This document shows positions 34,410 through 47,035 of a stretch of DNA of 64,000 nucleotides, piece after piece (the first letter of the stretch is position 1; the number at the start of each line of letters is the position of its first letter). The translations under genes and the position numbers were made by a program. This stretch comes from Spisula solida. Lineage: Eukaryota > Mollusca > Bivalvia > Venerida > Mactridae. The notes beneath the pieces were generated by a model. It saw only the letters and a program-made list of their open reading frames with translations, was not told the DNA's origin and did no database searches. The stretch covers positions 15,444,501 to 15,508,500 of the forward strand of contig OX365945.1 in NCBI GenBank assembly GCA_947247005.1, given 5' to 3'.

Positions 34410-35340
34410 CGAGGGATGATCCAAATATAACGAGAAAATGCTTAGAATTTTGTTATTACTAAGTATTTTCTAAAAATGTGGTGGTAAATACATATCTTAG
34501 GAGAAAACGAACGAAATCATTTTCCAATATATCGAAAAATAAATTGTTTGGAACATTTTTGCCGACCTAACAAACCGGTAGGTGGGGCAACGTCATTATT
34601 GCACCTTTTAACGTTATTCAGAAATCAACTTTGATCAATTTGACGATCACATACCTTAGGCCCTACTGTATTAATTTTTAAAAACTTATCAGATTATCAA
34701 CCTTCAATATTTATACGTCTTCACCAATGCCACACAAAGTTGAAACAGTCACACGATAGTCATCCTTAGGAATTTAATTCAAAACACCCAATCATTTCGT
34801 GCGTAGTTCTGTCGTTGACGTCACGTTACGTCCACTTTGCGTTAAATTACTAGCCCTTTTCCAGTCAATTTTTTATATTTTATTACGTCCGCAAATCGAA
34901 GCTATTGACATGACATGATCACGAAATGATTACTGAATATCGTGCACAATTTAATTATTACTTGTTTTCTTCAAAACCAAATATTTCATTGAAACTCTTT
35001 TGTCGTCGGTAATTTTTGCTATCACGGAACAATAACACGTGCGTGACGTAACGAATGACAACACAACCCGTGTAAGACGTCATCATCAGTCAGACGAGTC
35101 TTGTGTGACCCCAAGTACCAATTGTCATCACGGTGCTATTGCTTACATGAAAACTGTGAGGGTTTGAATTTGCGTGAAAATGGTGAAAACCATAGATTTT
35201 AGCATGATGTCGCTGTAATCATGAACATTCAGGGAAAAATTGTTAATGTATAGTATTACTACCAGTCAAAGTTTGAGTAAAATCTTACGGATCATAACAA
35301 AATTATAAGCATTTTCTCGTTATATATGGATCATCCCTCG
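34410..35340. mobile_element. Mariner-like non-autonomous element
   Basis: TIRs of about 45 bases, CGAGGGATGATCCAAATATA, then AACGAGAAAATGCTTA, inverted at the right end; TA on both sides (34408-34409, 35341-35342). 931 bp, no transposase frame. TIR type and TA target fit Tc1/mariner. Confidence 0.82.
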
Positions 35341-36892
35341 TATAAGGTAAACAGCTCGTCGATACAATTAGCCTCGTACTTCTAGACAAGTTCCGATTTT
35401 ATCGGATTTAACAACGACGCAGCAGCTAGTCTTAATGTCAGAGTGTCTGGCCTTAGCAATGTTTATGTATAGCACACAGTACCCAGGAGTTAAGGTATAC
35501 TTGTTTGCACCGCAGAAAACCTTGCTAGCTTTTAAAGAGAGCCAATGCTGATTTGATGGATCAATGACATACCTGGTCGTTCACATACGAGGCGCCATGA
35601 CGTCAAGCTATTTTTATTCACCTCACGTATTGCATAATCGTCAAATTAGTGGCACTGAAACGTTCATGATAAATACACTAGGTACTCATTTAATATCATA
35701 TATGATATTTATGCCAAAAGTAATCTTTTGCGAGATAACAGTTCAACTGCACGTTCTCTAGTATGTTCGAATCTAAGTGTTGCCCGTCGTCTGTTTCGTA
35801 TGGCTTGGTTGGTGCTTTTCGCTGACAACAACATCCATCAACTAGATTGTACGCCATACAATTTACGCTGATTGTTTTCATTTATTAAAATAAAATTAAC
35901 TATCTTTAAGGGACCATGCATTTGGATCGACGATTGAATTTGTGTTTGAGCCAGTCAGCCAAATGGCAAGAAGATAATCAATAATTGACCAGAAAATACA
36001 GCACTCAACAGAAACAGCAGAGCACAAAGGGCACATGGAAAAGGAAAGTACAGCTACAATAGTAAACAAGAAAAAATGAAACTGAACGGTCGTACAAAAT
36101 ACAACCTAATCAGACAGACTGCCGCCTCAGTGAGTCATTCATAAGCGGAGTAAGAAAGTCAGACAGCAGAAAAAAACGAATCACAAGAACGACCTAACAA
36201 AGGGCCTAAAGCAACAACAACCCACAGAAACAGTATACATTCCAGATTAAAATAAATGGAGGAGGATTATGTTGGACAGTATGGCAACACTTGTTCTCCA
36301 TATATTTTAGTCATTGCTATAAAAAGTATTGCAAGCAGCAAAAATAGAATGCGCATATGATAGTGATTTGTACCGTTAACTACCGACAATAGAACACATG
36401 GACATTTGTATTACATTATCAATGTAAAGAACACGTGCCTGTTCCGTGTAACCTGAACTTGTAAAGTGCACATATATAAATACAAACGTACTTTCAACAC
36501 TCTGTGTAGTTTATTTTTTTCCATTTTACATGATCGTTGTTGTCACGTAGGTTCTATCAATTTTCTCTTATCATACTCGATGATTGCTTCCGGAACTGGC
36601 GCGAAACTCAGGAATTTTACTACCCAGTGGGCGTTGACGGGACACCGAGTGACACCAACGGCGATTTTCGTTGTCTGTTGTCAGAATGACTTTATTCAAA
36701 CGCCTTATAAAACAAAGAAAATAATTAACCATGAAAATGACAGGAAAAATCCGTCATGGGTATTTATCACTTCCTGTGTATGGGGATATGTCCATTGTAA
36801 AGCACTGACTAATTATGTTTTGATTGTGGGGCAATGGTCATTATAATAGCATGATAGACTCGGGTCTACATCTCAAGTCCAAATGAATATGT
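35341..36892. other. Intergenic, nothing clear
   Basis: The 126-codon open frame at 36466-36846 has no domain, signal or homology I recognise. No repeats noted. Confidence 0.45.
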
Positions 36893-39800
36893 ATAGGATA
36901 GAACATGAGTAGGTGTTGTATATGGGATTTATAACTCCGAGTGAAACGAGGATTATAATCCCATATCAACACCTACGAGTCGTTCTATCTGACTTAGACT
37001 ATAGATAAATTATCTTTGTTTACCAGGTACACGTTGCCTATAAATCGACCAGTACATAGGGTACATACACCATTTAAGTGCTGGTGTAATATGTTAAGTG
37101 TTGCATGATGCATATATAGATCTAAATGACAAAATTAAGCTATTTACAGTAAAACCTCAATAATGAAACTCCTTCTTGGGACTGTAAAAAACTTATCTCA
37201 GTAATGTTGAGTGGTTGCATCATTCTATCAAAGAGCAAACAGATGAAAACGGAACGAAAAACGGTTAATTCTGAGCCAATCTTGTTAAAGAGGTGGTCTT
37301 CATTTAGGTGCAATTTCACTGTGAATTTGAGGTTGAATACTGTGCAAGTCAGTGGACAGAAAGTAGTGGTCTTTATTTTAAGGTGGTCTTGAAGGTGAGG
37401 TCTTCATTTGTAAATTAGGGATTGTGATAGTATGAAAGTCATTTACTTCAATCACCAGACACCATTGGAACCCCTACAATTTGTTTTAATCGTTTAGTTG
37501 GTTTAAAGTTCTACTCTGTGAAAATGATGTCTTAGAAGAGAGGGGTAATCTGCACGTAATTATTGAAGACACAATAGTACAGTACAACCTCTGTAGAGTA
37601 AGACCCTTTGTGGGCTGCAAATATTGGTCATTGTTTAGAAGTTGTTGCCCTACAGAATTTACAAATGTATATACATGTAATAACTTCAAGTAACTTTGAA
37701 GGTTTTGTTATACAGAGGTTGTTGCACTACATATGTCCCTTAGAGAGGTCGTACTGTAGTCATAGAAGCTACCACGGCATTTACCCTCTACTGATAATGT
37801 TGTCAGCACTCAGCAGAGATGTTGGCAATACCTTAATTGGTTAATTATCTATCAAAATCGTTGTCTCAGATTATGACAGTAATTATGAACAAATGTAGAA
37901 AGGTTTGATATACATGTACATGTATTCTAATAAGTCCAATTAGTTACTTGTTTAAAATATAGTATTATTATAATATAGACTAAACTAAGCTTGTTATCAA
38001 AAATGTTTGGCATCCACATTTTCTGTGCTAAATGCATGTATACATTATTATAGCTATGCTCAATTATTTTGCTTGGCCTACTATAGTATATAGCAATCTA
38101 TTGTTATATATACCACAGCAAAGTGTTGTATACGGGATTTATTCAACACTTTTTCTCCATGCTGATTTGCTAGCTACTGAGATATATAGTCTAAGTATAG
38201 GATAGAACATGAGTAGGTGTTGTATATGGGATTTATAACTCCGAGTGAAACGAGGATTATAATCCCATATCAACACCTACGAGTCGTTCTATCTGACTTA
38301 GACTATAGATAAATTATCTTTGTTTACCAGGTACACGTTGCCTATAAATCGACCAGTACATAGGGTACATACACCATTTAAGTGCTGGTGTAATATGTTA
38401 AGTGTTGCATGATGCATATATAGATCTAAATGACAAAATTAAGCTATTTACAGTAAAACCTCAATAATGAAACTCCTTCTTGGGACTGTAAAAAACTTAT
38501 CTCAGTAATGTTGAGTGGTTGCATCATTCTATCAAAGAGCAAACAGATGAAAACGGAACGAAAAACGGTTAATTCTGAGCCAATCTTGTTAAAGAGGAGG
38601 TCTTCATTTAGGTGCAATTTCACTGTGAATTTGAGGTTGAATACTGTGCAAGTCAGTGGACAGAAAGTAGTGGTCTTTATTTTAAGGTGGTCTTGAAGGT
38701 GAGGTCTTCATTTGTAAATTATGGATTGTGATAGTATGAAAGTCATTTACTTCAATCACCAGACACCATTGGAACCCCTACAATTTGTTTTAATCGTTTA
38801 GTTGGTTTAAAGTTCTACTCTGTGAAAATGATGTCTTAGAAGAGAGGGGTAATCTGCACGTAATTATTGAAGACACAATAGTACAGTACAACCTCTGTAG
38901 AGTAAGACCCTTTGTGGGCTGCAAATATTGGTCATTGTTTAGAAGTTGTTGCCCTACAGAATTTACAAATGTATATACATGTAATAACTTCAAGTAACTT
39001 TGAAGGTTTTGTTATACAGAGGTTGTTGCACTACATATGTCCCTTAGAGAGGTCGTACTGTAGTCATAGAAGCTACCACGGCATTTACCCTCTACTGATA
39101 ATGTTGTCAGCACTCAGCAGAGATGTTGGCAATACCTTAATTGGTTAATTATCTATCAAAATCGTTGTCTCAGATTATGACAGTAATTATGAACAAATGT
39201 AGAAAGGTTTGATATACATGTACATGTATTCTAATAAGTCCAATTAGTTACTTGTTTAAAATATAGTATTATTATAATATAGACTAAACTAAGCTTGTTA
39301 TCAAAAATGTTTGGCATCCACATTTTCTGTGCTAAATGCATGTATACATTATTATAGCTATGCTCAATTATTTTGCTTGGCCTACTATAGTATATAGCAA
39401 TCTATTGTTATATATACCACAGCAAAGTGTTGTATACGGGATTTATTCAACACTTTTTCTCCATGCTGATTGGCTAGCTACTGAGATATATAGTCTAAGT
39501 ATAGGATAGAACATGAGTAGGTGTTGTATATGGGATTTATAACTCCGAGTGAAACGAGGATTATAATCCCATATCAACACCTACGAGTCGTTCTATCTGA
39601 CTTAGACTATAGATAAATTATCTTTGTTTACCAGGTACACGTTGCCTATAAATCGACCAGTACATAGGGTACATACACCATTTAAGTGCTGGTGTAATAT
39701 GTTAAGTGTTGCATGATGCATATATAGATCTAAATGACAAAATTAAGCTATTTACAGTAAAACCTCAATAATGAAACTCCTTCTTGGGACTGTAAAAAAC

Positions 39801-40804
39801 TTATCTCAGTAATGTTGAGTGGTTGCATCATTCTATCAAAGAGCAAACAGATGAAAACGGAACGAAAAACGGTTAATTCTGAGCCAATCTTGTTAAAGAG
39901 GTGGTCTTCATTTAGGTGCAATTTCACTGTGAATTTGAGGTTGAATACTGTGCAAGTCAGTGGACAGAAAGTAGTGGTCTTTATTTTAAGGTGGTCTTGA
40001 AGGTGAGGTCTTCATTTGTAAATTAGGGATTGTGATAGTATGAAAGTCATTTACTTCAATCACCAGACACCATTGGAACCCCTACAATTTGTTTTAATCG
40101 TTTAGTTGGTTTAAAGTTCTACTCTGTGAAACTGATGTCTTAGAAGAGAGGGGTAATCTGCACGTAATTATTGAAGACACAATAGTACAGTACAACCTCT
40201 GTAGAGTAAGACCCTTTGTGGGCTGCAAATATTGGTCATTGTTTAGAAGTTGTTGCCCTACAGAATTTACAAATGTATATACATGTAATAACTTCAAGTA
40301 ACTTTGAAGGTTTTGTTATACAGAGGTTGTTGCACTACATATGTCCCTTAGAGAGGTCGTACTGTAGTCATAGAAGCTACCACGGCATTTACCCTCTACT
40401 GATAATGTTGTCAGCACTCAGCAGAGATGTTGGCAATACCTTAATTGGTTAATTATCTATTAAAATCGTTGTCTCAGATTATGACAGTAATTATGAACAA
40501 ATGTAGAAAGGTTTGATATACATGTACATGTATTCTAATAAGTCCAATTAGTTACTTGTTTAAAATGTAGTATTATTATAATATAGACTAAACTAAGCTT
40601 GTTATCAAAAATGTTTGGCATCCACATTTTCTGTGCTAAATGCATGTATACATTATTATAGCTATGCTCAATTATTTTGCTTGGCCTACTATAGTATATA
40701 GCAATCTATTGTTATATATACCACAGCAAAGTGTTGTATACGGGATTTATTCAACACTTTTTCTCCATGCTGATTGGCTAGCTACTGAGATATATAGTCT
40801 AATA
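36893..40804. repeat. Three tandem 1304-bp units
   Basis: Units start ATAGGATAGAACATGAG at 36893, 38197 and 39501, an exact 1304-base step, and end where the third drops into TAATAAAGGTT. Only a handful of single-base differences separate them (for example GAGGTGG/GAGGAGG). Each unit opens with a hairpin of about 38-base arms (loop CCGAGTGAAACGAGG), then AT-rich sequence with AGGTGGTCTT-type phrases. The open frames of 62, 67 and 78 codons repeat with the units and look non-coding. Confidence 0.95.
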
Positions 40805-41392
40805 AAGGTTCACTACATTGTATGTTTAATTTCGTCAGAGATGATCTATCAATCGATCGATCGTAACATAAGTTTTTCTTTTGTACACCAGACGCATTAT
40901 AAACAAAACAAAAGCAATACTAGATGGACAGATTATAGACTTCAAATATATTGGACTCTGTACAAAAGCAAAACGTGTTTAATTAGTAACTAGGCCTAAT
41001 AAAACCCTAGCCACGACTTTGTCGGTTTTAATCGAAATATTTGCATAATGATGTTTTAAATGGTTTATGCTCCAATGTGCACGTATAGCTGGTTGCACTA
41101 GTCTGTCTATACAGACCCTATGTTTAATTAAAGGAGACAACTCGTCAGTCTACTCTTTTTTCCTGAAATTATTTCCCTTTGCTCCCTCAAACAGAGGGTA
41201 AATAAAGTTACATGTATGATAGTTGATTGAAAAAAAATCTAGTCGGGTAGCCAGACTACTGGTTGCACGTTTAGCTTAAAAGTAAATGTAAATTCATTTC
41301 AGCGATGTGTTCTCACATTATATTTTACACACTTGATTAATGGATTACGAGACAGAGCTCAAGGACAAGAATTAATTTTTAATCGTGAACTA
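40805..41392. other. Intergenic, nothing clear
   Basis: AT-rich; contains the short palindrome ATCGATCGATCG near 40852. No gene seen. Confidence 0.45.
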
Positions 41393-42030
41393 TTTAGGCG
41401 TGGAGTAAGGGAGACTATGCATTTTAGATATAAAGACAAATCTAGAAAGAGTAGCTTACTGTTACAAGTAACCGCATTTAGTGTGCTTTATTAATCTAAT
41501 TTGAATTAAATATCAAGAGAAAAACAAGTACAAAATTTCATGATTAGATCAACAATGTTCTTCCCTTTTCACACAAGTTACTTATTCATAGAGCATGTTT
41601 ATACATGCTCATTTATATTAAAAAAACAGAATTTCACTAAATATCGCGTACAGTTGGCCAGTGTCGGTTCTTAGAAGAATTCAGACCTTCATCAACAGTT
41701 GTCTCAGAAGGATTCTCAACATTTCGATGGCCAGACACCATTAGTAACACCGACCTACGGGAGAGAACCGGCCAGCTTCCTGCAGTAGAAGAAATCATTT
41801 AGGCGTGGAGTAAGGGAGACTATCCATTTTAGATATAAAGACAAATTTAGAAAGAGTAGCTTACTGTTACAAGTAACCGCATTTAGTGTGCTTTATTAAT
41901 CTAATTTGAATTAAATATCAAGAGAAAAACAAGTACAAAATTTCATGATTAGATCAACATTGTTCTTCCCTTTTCACACAAGTTACTTATTCATAGAGCA
42001 TGTTTATACATGCTCATTTATATTAAAAAA
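41393..42030. repeat. 405-bp tandem duplication including LINE sequence
   Basis: TTTAGGCGTGGAGTAAGGGA occurs at 41393 and 41798. The first unit includes a LINE fragment (41650-41790); in the second about 66 bases of it are missing before the LINE tail continues. Confidence 0.85.
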
Positions 42031-42392
42031 AGAAACAGTTGTCTCAGAAGGATTCTCAACATTCGATGGCCAGACACCATTAGTAACACCGACCTACGGG
42101 AGAGAACCGGCCAGCTTCCTGCAGACGAAGAAATCAGGAAAATGAGATGGGGCTGGATAGGGCACACTTTACGGAAACCGCCAAACAACATCACCAGACA
42201 GTCGCTGAGGTGGAACCCTCAGGGGAAAAGAAAACGAGGCCGATCAAGAAACATCTGGCGTCGAGACCCCGAGGGAGATATGACGAAGATGGGATTGACC
42301 TGGACACGATGGAAAGAACAGCCCAAGACAGAGCACTCTGGAGGACCATTGTTGGCGGTCCATACTCCGGGAGGGGTGGAGGGCCTAAGTAA
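42030..42392 (+). pseudogene. LINE (RTE-type) ORF2 C-terminal remnant
   Basis: The frame encodes phrases typical of the end of non-LTR retrotransposon polyproteins: [51 protein letters not shown]. The frame then shifts near 42290; [18 protein letters not shown] continues in another frame. Endonuclease and reverse transcriptase core are absent (5' truncation). The upstream fragment at 41650-41790 has the same phrases in broken form. Long dead. RTE assignment is from the style of the C-terminus. Confidence 0.82.
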
Positions 42393-43540
42393 GTAAGTTG
42401 GCCAGGGCCACTTTGAACAAGATACTTACTCAATAGTTTCAAGGGTGAGGTCATGTCATGAGCATACTTATTTTAATATGTGTTGATCATGGGACGAATG
42501 TACAAAATCAAGCATTTTATCGGCAATATTTGAGAGTTGTGGTTGAGTGAATGCCCGGGGTTCGTCTGTTTTTCCCAATATGGTGGTCTTCCGCCGCCTG
42601 TGTTGTTTTGGGCATCTGGCACGGGTAGTGATAGTTGTGTCTTGGAGCACTACCTTGTGCTCACTTTTGCTTATTGATAGCATGGGTTTGCACCTTTGGT
42701 TGATCGAGGGTAAGAACAAGGCACATTGACCAACGTGTTCGATTTTCATTTCGGGAACTGGACCAACTGTTCTGCAATCAAGTCCAGGAATATTTCACTC
42801 ACTCTAGATGAGCACTATTTATTTGCTTCTGGTATGCTTTGCCAGTCGACATCTGAGATGTTGAAGTCACCATCGATCAAAACACTGGGTATTTACGCAT
42901 ACATTTACTATATGCATGTCTGGTGAAAAGAAAATCAGTATACAATGTACTCTATAAATTACGTACTACATGTACATACATTTTAAGATTACATAATTAG
43001 CATGTTTACTCTCATGCGAACAACCCTATTTATATTATCTCTGACAATGTTAACTACTTTTTTATTGCAGACATACATGCCGCTTGGCTTTTATGAATGC
43101 CGTTGGGGTCATGTGTTCGCCCGGGTGAGGGTTCATATACGATTTTTAAACTCTATTTATATTCAACATGTAATTGTAATGCAACTCATTTTTGTCGTTG
43201 ATCTGTAGGTATAACTCCACGTGTACTACGATACCGAAATTGAAACAAATAACATGTACATATATATAAATGCATGTTTTGTTTAAATAATTGCATGTAT
43301 ATATGTGTACATGTATATTAATGCCATTGCATGTTTGTGAAATCATGAGCATATTGCCTTATTTTCGAAATAAACCATCTAAGAGATATAACTTCGGACA
43401 AACTAATATGCGTCAATAGGCCTACATTGTGATAAAACGAGGTGAAATTTGAGAGTCGTCTCAGCTGAATTATGTAAATTGGCGTTGTACTTATCAAATA
43501 GTGTTTACTCTTAGGTTGTTAAAGACTGTGGTGATAGTAG
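42393..43540. other. Intergenic, nothing clear
   Basis: Open frames of 60-93 codons show no family. AT-rich stretch with TGTACATATATA steps near 43255-43320. Confidence 0.45.
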
Positions 43541-44989
43541 CACGCATGTTAATTAAATGTATATGACACTCTATATTAACGTAAATATGCTGCCGCTTAC
43601 ACATATCGATCGGCCGATAAACAATGTTACCGCGTTAAGCGTAAAACGCACTAGTCAAATTCTACCCTGCTTTATGTAAGACCTCATAATTTTCGTATCT
43701 GTTATCCGATTTTAAATATTTAAAGCTTGTAATGAAGCAGAGATATATGTCTGTTATTTAATACAACATTCATCACGATACCCTAATTATTAAATCCACG
43801 GCGACGAGTAAGAATCCGTTCCGCGTAAAAGTAAGTTTAAAATACCTCTTTTTTTACCAAATAAAAATACAACCAACGGTCGAAAATCATCAAATATGAA
43901 TTTAATTTTCGATCGATTTTGTTCATTAAAACTTGTTTTAAAAGCTAATACTTTAAGGTTTTATAAAATGTAAAACCTATTTATAAAGCATTTGTGAGTT
44001 GTCGACCGCCAACGATTTGATTAAACTTCGTGCATTTATGTACTAATTATTGCAAATAATTTTTCAAAATGGCGGAATCACGTCGAAACGCGTGTGAAAC
44101 GGGCACCTGCACACCTTCCATGCGCTAATTGAAAACATATTTTTGATTGAAACTTGTTTAAATTGTGAGATTAAATACGTTTTGAGGTACTGGTTGTACT
44201 TTTTTCTGGTTTCTATTGGTTCTGTCTTTACAGAATGGAGTCAAAAATAGTGATTTTTGTCACGATGCGGGACTATTTTTGGGGTAGCTGTATTGAACTT
44301 GCGGACTTATTGCCGAATGTTAATTATAAAATGGCGATTATTTACAATATAACCTGCTATTAAATGCATTTTGAGAGGTATTGGTTGCATTAAATTACGA
44401 ACCATGATGCTAGCCTTTGAAAAAATCGCCACAAAAGATGATCAATGGTCGGCGTAGTTTACATCAAACATTATTATGAATACGTCCGTTCTGTTTTATT
44501 TCGTTGGCGGTCGACAACTCGCAAATGCTTTAAAAATAAGTTTTTACATTTTATAAAACCTTACAGTATAAGCTTTTAAAACAAGCTTTAATGAACAAAA
44601 TCGATCGAAAATTAGATTAATGTTTGATGATTTTCGACCGTTGATTGAATTTTTATTTGGTAAAATACGGGATATTTTAAACTTACTTTTACGCGGAACG
44701 GATTCTTACTCGTCGCCGTGGATTTAATAACTAGGGTATCGTGATGACTGTTGTATTAATAGACAGGCATATATCTCTGCTTCATTACAAACTTTAAATA
44801 TTTAAAATCGGATAATAGATACGAAAATTATGAGGTCTTACATAAAGCAGGGTAGAATTTGACTAGTGCGTTTTACGCTTAACGCGGTAACATTGTTTAT
44901 CGGCCTATCGATATGTATAGGCGGCAGCATATTTACAACTTTTACATACGTCAATATAGAGTGTCATATACATTTAATTAACATGCGTG
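43541..44989. mobile_element. Foldback element with 7-bp TSD
   Basis: 1449 bp. Arms about 43541-44020 and 44503-44989 are inverse complements with a few indels; the centre of about 480 bp is unique and has no ORF. Ends CACGCATGTTAATTAAATG and CATTTAATTAACATGCGTG. Perfect 7-bp duplication ATAGTAG (43534-43540, 44990-44996). Superfamily unclear: 7 bp would fit Dada or an atypical P- or hAT-like element. Confidence 0.9.
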
Positions 44990-45237
44990 ATAGTAGTAAG
45001 CATATAACAGGAATTAACAATAGTTAAAATTACTAATTGTGATAATGTGACCACTTATCGCATTGCAACTCATTGTAAATAGACTAAAGGCTACAGCTAT
45101 GATGAGTTTTCCGAAATTGATATGGAGTATTGATACTGTGATATGTTTGGGAAATTTTACTTAATTAACAGTAGCGCATTTTAAAACACAAACATATAAG
45201 ACAGTGATTATATTCGTTTCAAAATAATACTAGATCT

Positions 45238-45786
45238 TTATTTAATGCTAACTGATGAGATATGGAGTTCTATTAGTGAAATAAAACCTGTATCAGTCAC
45301 TGGTTTTCACCTACAATGTGACTGATATAAGCTCCGCCCCCTCACAGGGACTACTTTAATTTACCAAAATCTCAACACTAAAATGTCTGTAACTTTTTAT
45401 TACTGAACGGAAACATGTCATGTGGGGGTTTTTATTATTAGTTAGACCATTTCCTACGAGTTGGTGTATGATTTAATGCAAAATTCTAAAAAAAGTCGTT
45501 TTCACCAATTCACCATAATCCAAGATGGCGGATTTTGAAGTGAAAAATAAGAATGGAATAACATATTCATACGTAGCCTAACCACAGTGGTAATTTGGCA
45601 TAAATAGTACCAGTTTTGACACCATAAAAGTATTAAATAAATAGAATATTTGTTTGTTTTGATTGAATATGGTTAATATCTCATCTTGCAGTGATAACAT
45701 TTTAATATTTTCAAGAGCGCGTAGCATTTTATCACTACACGATGAGATATAAACCATATTCAATCAAAACAAACAAATATCCTCTA
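45238..45786. mobile_element. Palindrome-headed element, uninterrupted copy
   Basis: Inverse orientation to 20489-21754 and without the nested insert, so it gives the empty site. Its hairpin has lost part of the loop (AAGAGCGCGTAGCATTTTAT). Confidence 0.88.
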
Positions 45787-45798
45787 TATATCAGCGTA

Positions 45799-46204
45799 GC
45801 AATACCACGTGACTTTTGACTACAGTTACAAGAAGAAATTTGTAAACATTGGAAAATAAAATAGCCATAAGTATTTTATTTCTTCATCGATTTCTATGAA
45901 ATATACCCCACGCTAAGGGGACAATTAATTGCTTTCCATAAAATATATAATCTTTTTCAGAGGCTGTGCTGTTTTGTCCATTACCTGTGAAACATAGGAA
46001 CGTGTAGGTTTCACAGGGTAATGAAAAAATCGGTAAAAACTGCTAATAAAGATCTTATATTTCACGGAAAGCAAACACTTTTCCCCTTAGCGTGGCGTAT
46101 ATTTCATAGAAATCGATGAAGAAATAAAATACTTATGGCTATATTTGTGTTCCCATGTTTACAAATTTCTACTTGTAACTGTAGTCAATGCCACGTGGTA
46201 TTGC
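45799..46204. mobile_element. TA-flanked long-TIR element
   Basis: GCAATACCACGTG and CACGTGGTATTGC ends flanked by TA; arms of about 150 bases with ATTTCTATGAAATAT-type matches. 406 bp, abutting the element at 45238-45786. Confidence 0.78.
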
Positions 46205-46381
46205 TACCCTGTATATACATTTAACGACTAAAATAACTTTAAAACATTATTTATTGTGATAAAATTAACAAAACGAAAATGAATAATGTCACACCTTAAA
46301 TTAGCGTCAGCTCCCTGTGAGGCGAAAAGAGAAGCGCAATTGGGATTTAGTTGTGTGCGGCCTTTCACGGCGCTCACTGAA

Positions 46382-46569
46382 ACGGAAGTCGGTTCGCCAT
46401 CCGCTGCACATGCGCACATTGGTGATTAATAATCAGCCATATTTCGAAGTGAAATTAGTGCTGTCTTGTGAAGAAAACGGTATTTCTTCGTAGCAGTGTA
46501 AAGACTCGCCAAGATCTGTATCCTATCTTGTATTTATTTATTTTGAATCATTAATACACATCTGTCACG
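46382..46569 (+). promoter_or_regulatory. Likely promoter and 5' UTR of the plus-strand gene
   Basis: Just upstream of the ATG at 46570 sits a CpG-containing stretch with an ETS-like ACGGAAGT (46382-46389) and an NRF1-like CATGCGCA (46409-46416), the usual furniture of TATA-less metazoan promoters. An in-frame TAA 15 to 17 bases before the ATG supports that start. The TSS itself is not visible. Confidence 0.35.
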
Positions 46570-46900
46570 ATGTCAGAAAATTTTGGATTCGAGAAAATCG
46601 AACGCGAACAGGCGGACCAAGACGAAAACATCACGTCGACTTCTTTGACGGAAGATGTTGGCGCAGAGGCACCTGAGGAAGATATGTTCCGAGATGATTT
46701 TCCACAGAAAGGTGCAAATTTACTCGATGACTCTTTGTCTGGTGGTGGAGACATGTTTAACAATGAAGCAACTCCGTCTGAACCACTTATAAACTTCGGT
46801 TCCCCGGCTTCAGAACCCACCCCCTCGGCACCACAGAAGAATGACTTAGTCACTGAAAGTGCTCCTGTGTCCACTAAGTCGTCTGCTTGTCAAGAAGAAG
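46570..46900 (+). CDS. First coding exon (form A) of unassigned gene, reticulon-like guess
   Basis: 110 codons plus one base, from ATG 46570 to the donor AGAAG|GTAATA, phase 1. An in-frame stop just upstream fixes the start. The peptide begins MSENFGFEKIEREQ and is acidic and rich in Ser, Pro, Asp and Glu, with LLDDSLSGGGDMF and PLINFGSP. There is no signal peptide, membrane segment or known domain, so it looks disordered. A second first exon (49698) ends in the same phase, so the gene appears to have at least two promoters sharing 3' exons. Reticulon genes work this way (variable acidic N-termini, shared C-terminal membrane domain), but that domain is not seen here. It could be another gene with a disordered start. 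Coding status is fairly safe; the family name is not. Confidence 0.65.
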
Positions 46901-46904
46901 GTAA

Positions 46905-47035
46905 TAGTAGGGTGTTAGATGTTGTTTTTTATATATTTTTATTGAGAAAACAGGTTGTCATTGTGTTGTTTTTGTTGTTGCTGCATTAAATTTCAATTCA
47001 TAGAACTCAATCTCATGAAGTACTTATTCACCATA
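46905..47035. other. Start of intron after form A exon
   Basis: Open readthrough into a hydrophobic run (FYIFLLRK, VIVLFLLLLH) then stop; the donor at 46901 makes this intronic. Confidence 0.5.

Noticed and set aside
36466..36846. 126-codon open frame
   Set aside because: No recognisable motif, no splice context, odd composition.
37204..40452. Three sets of identical open frames (62, 67 and 78 codons) in the tandem array
   Set aside because: They repeat because the DNA repeats. They overlap on both strands, have no domain and sit in AT-rich sequence.
42547..42729. Small Leu/Val-rich open frame beside the LINE remnant
   Set aside because: Contains no LINE phrase or other domain; opposite strand also open, as expected by chance.
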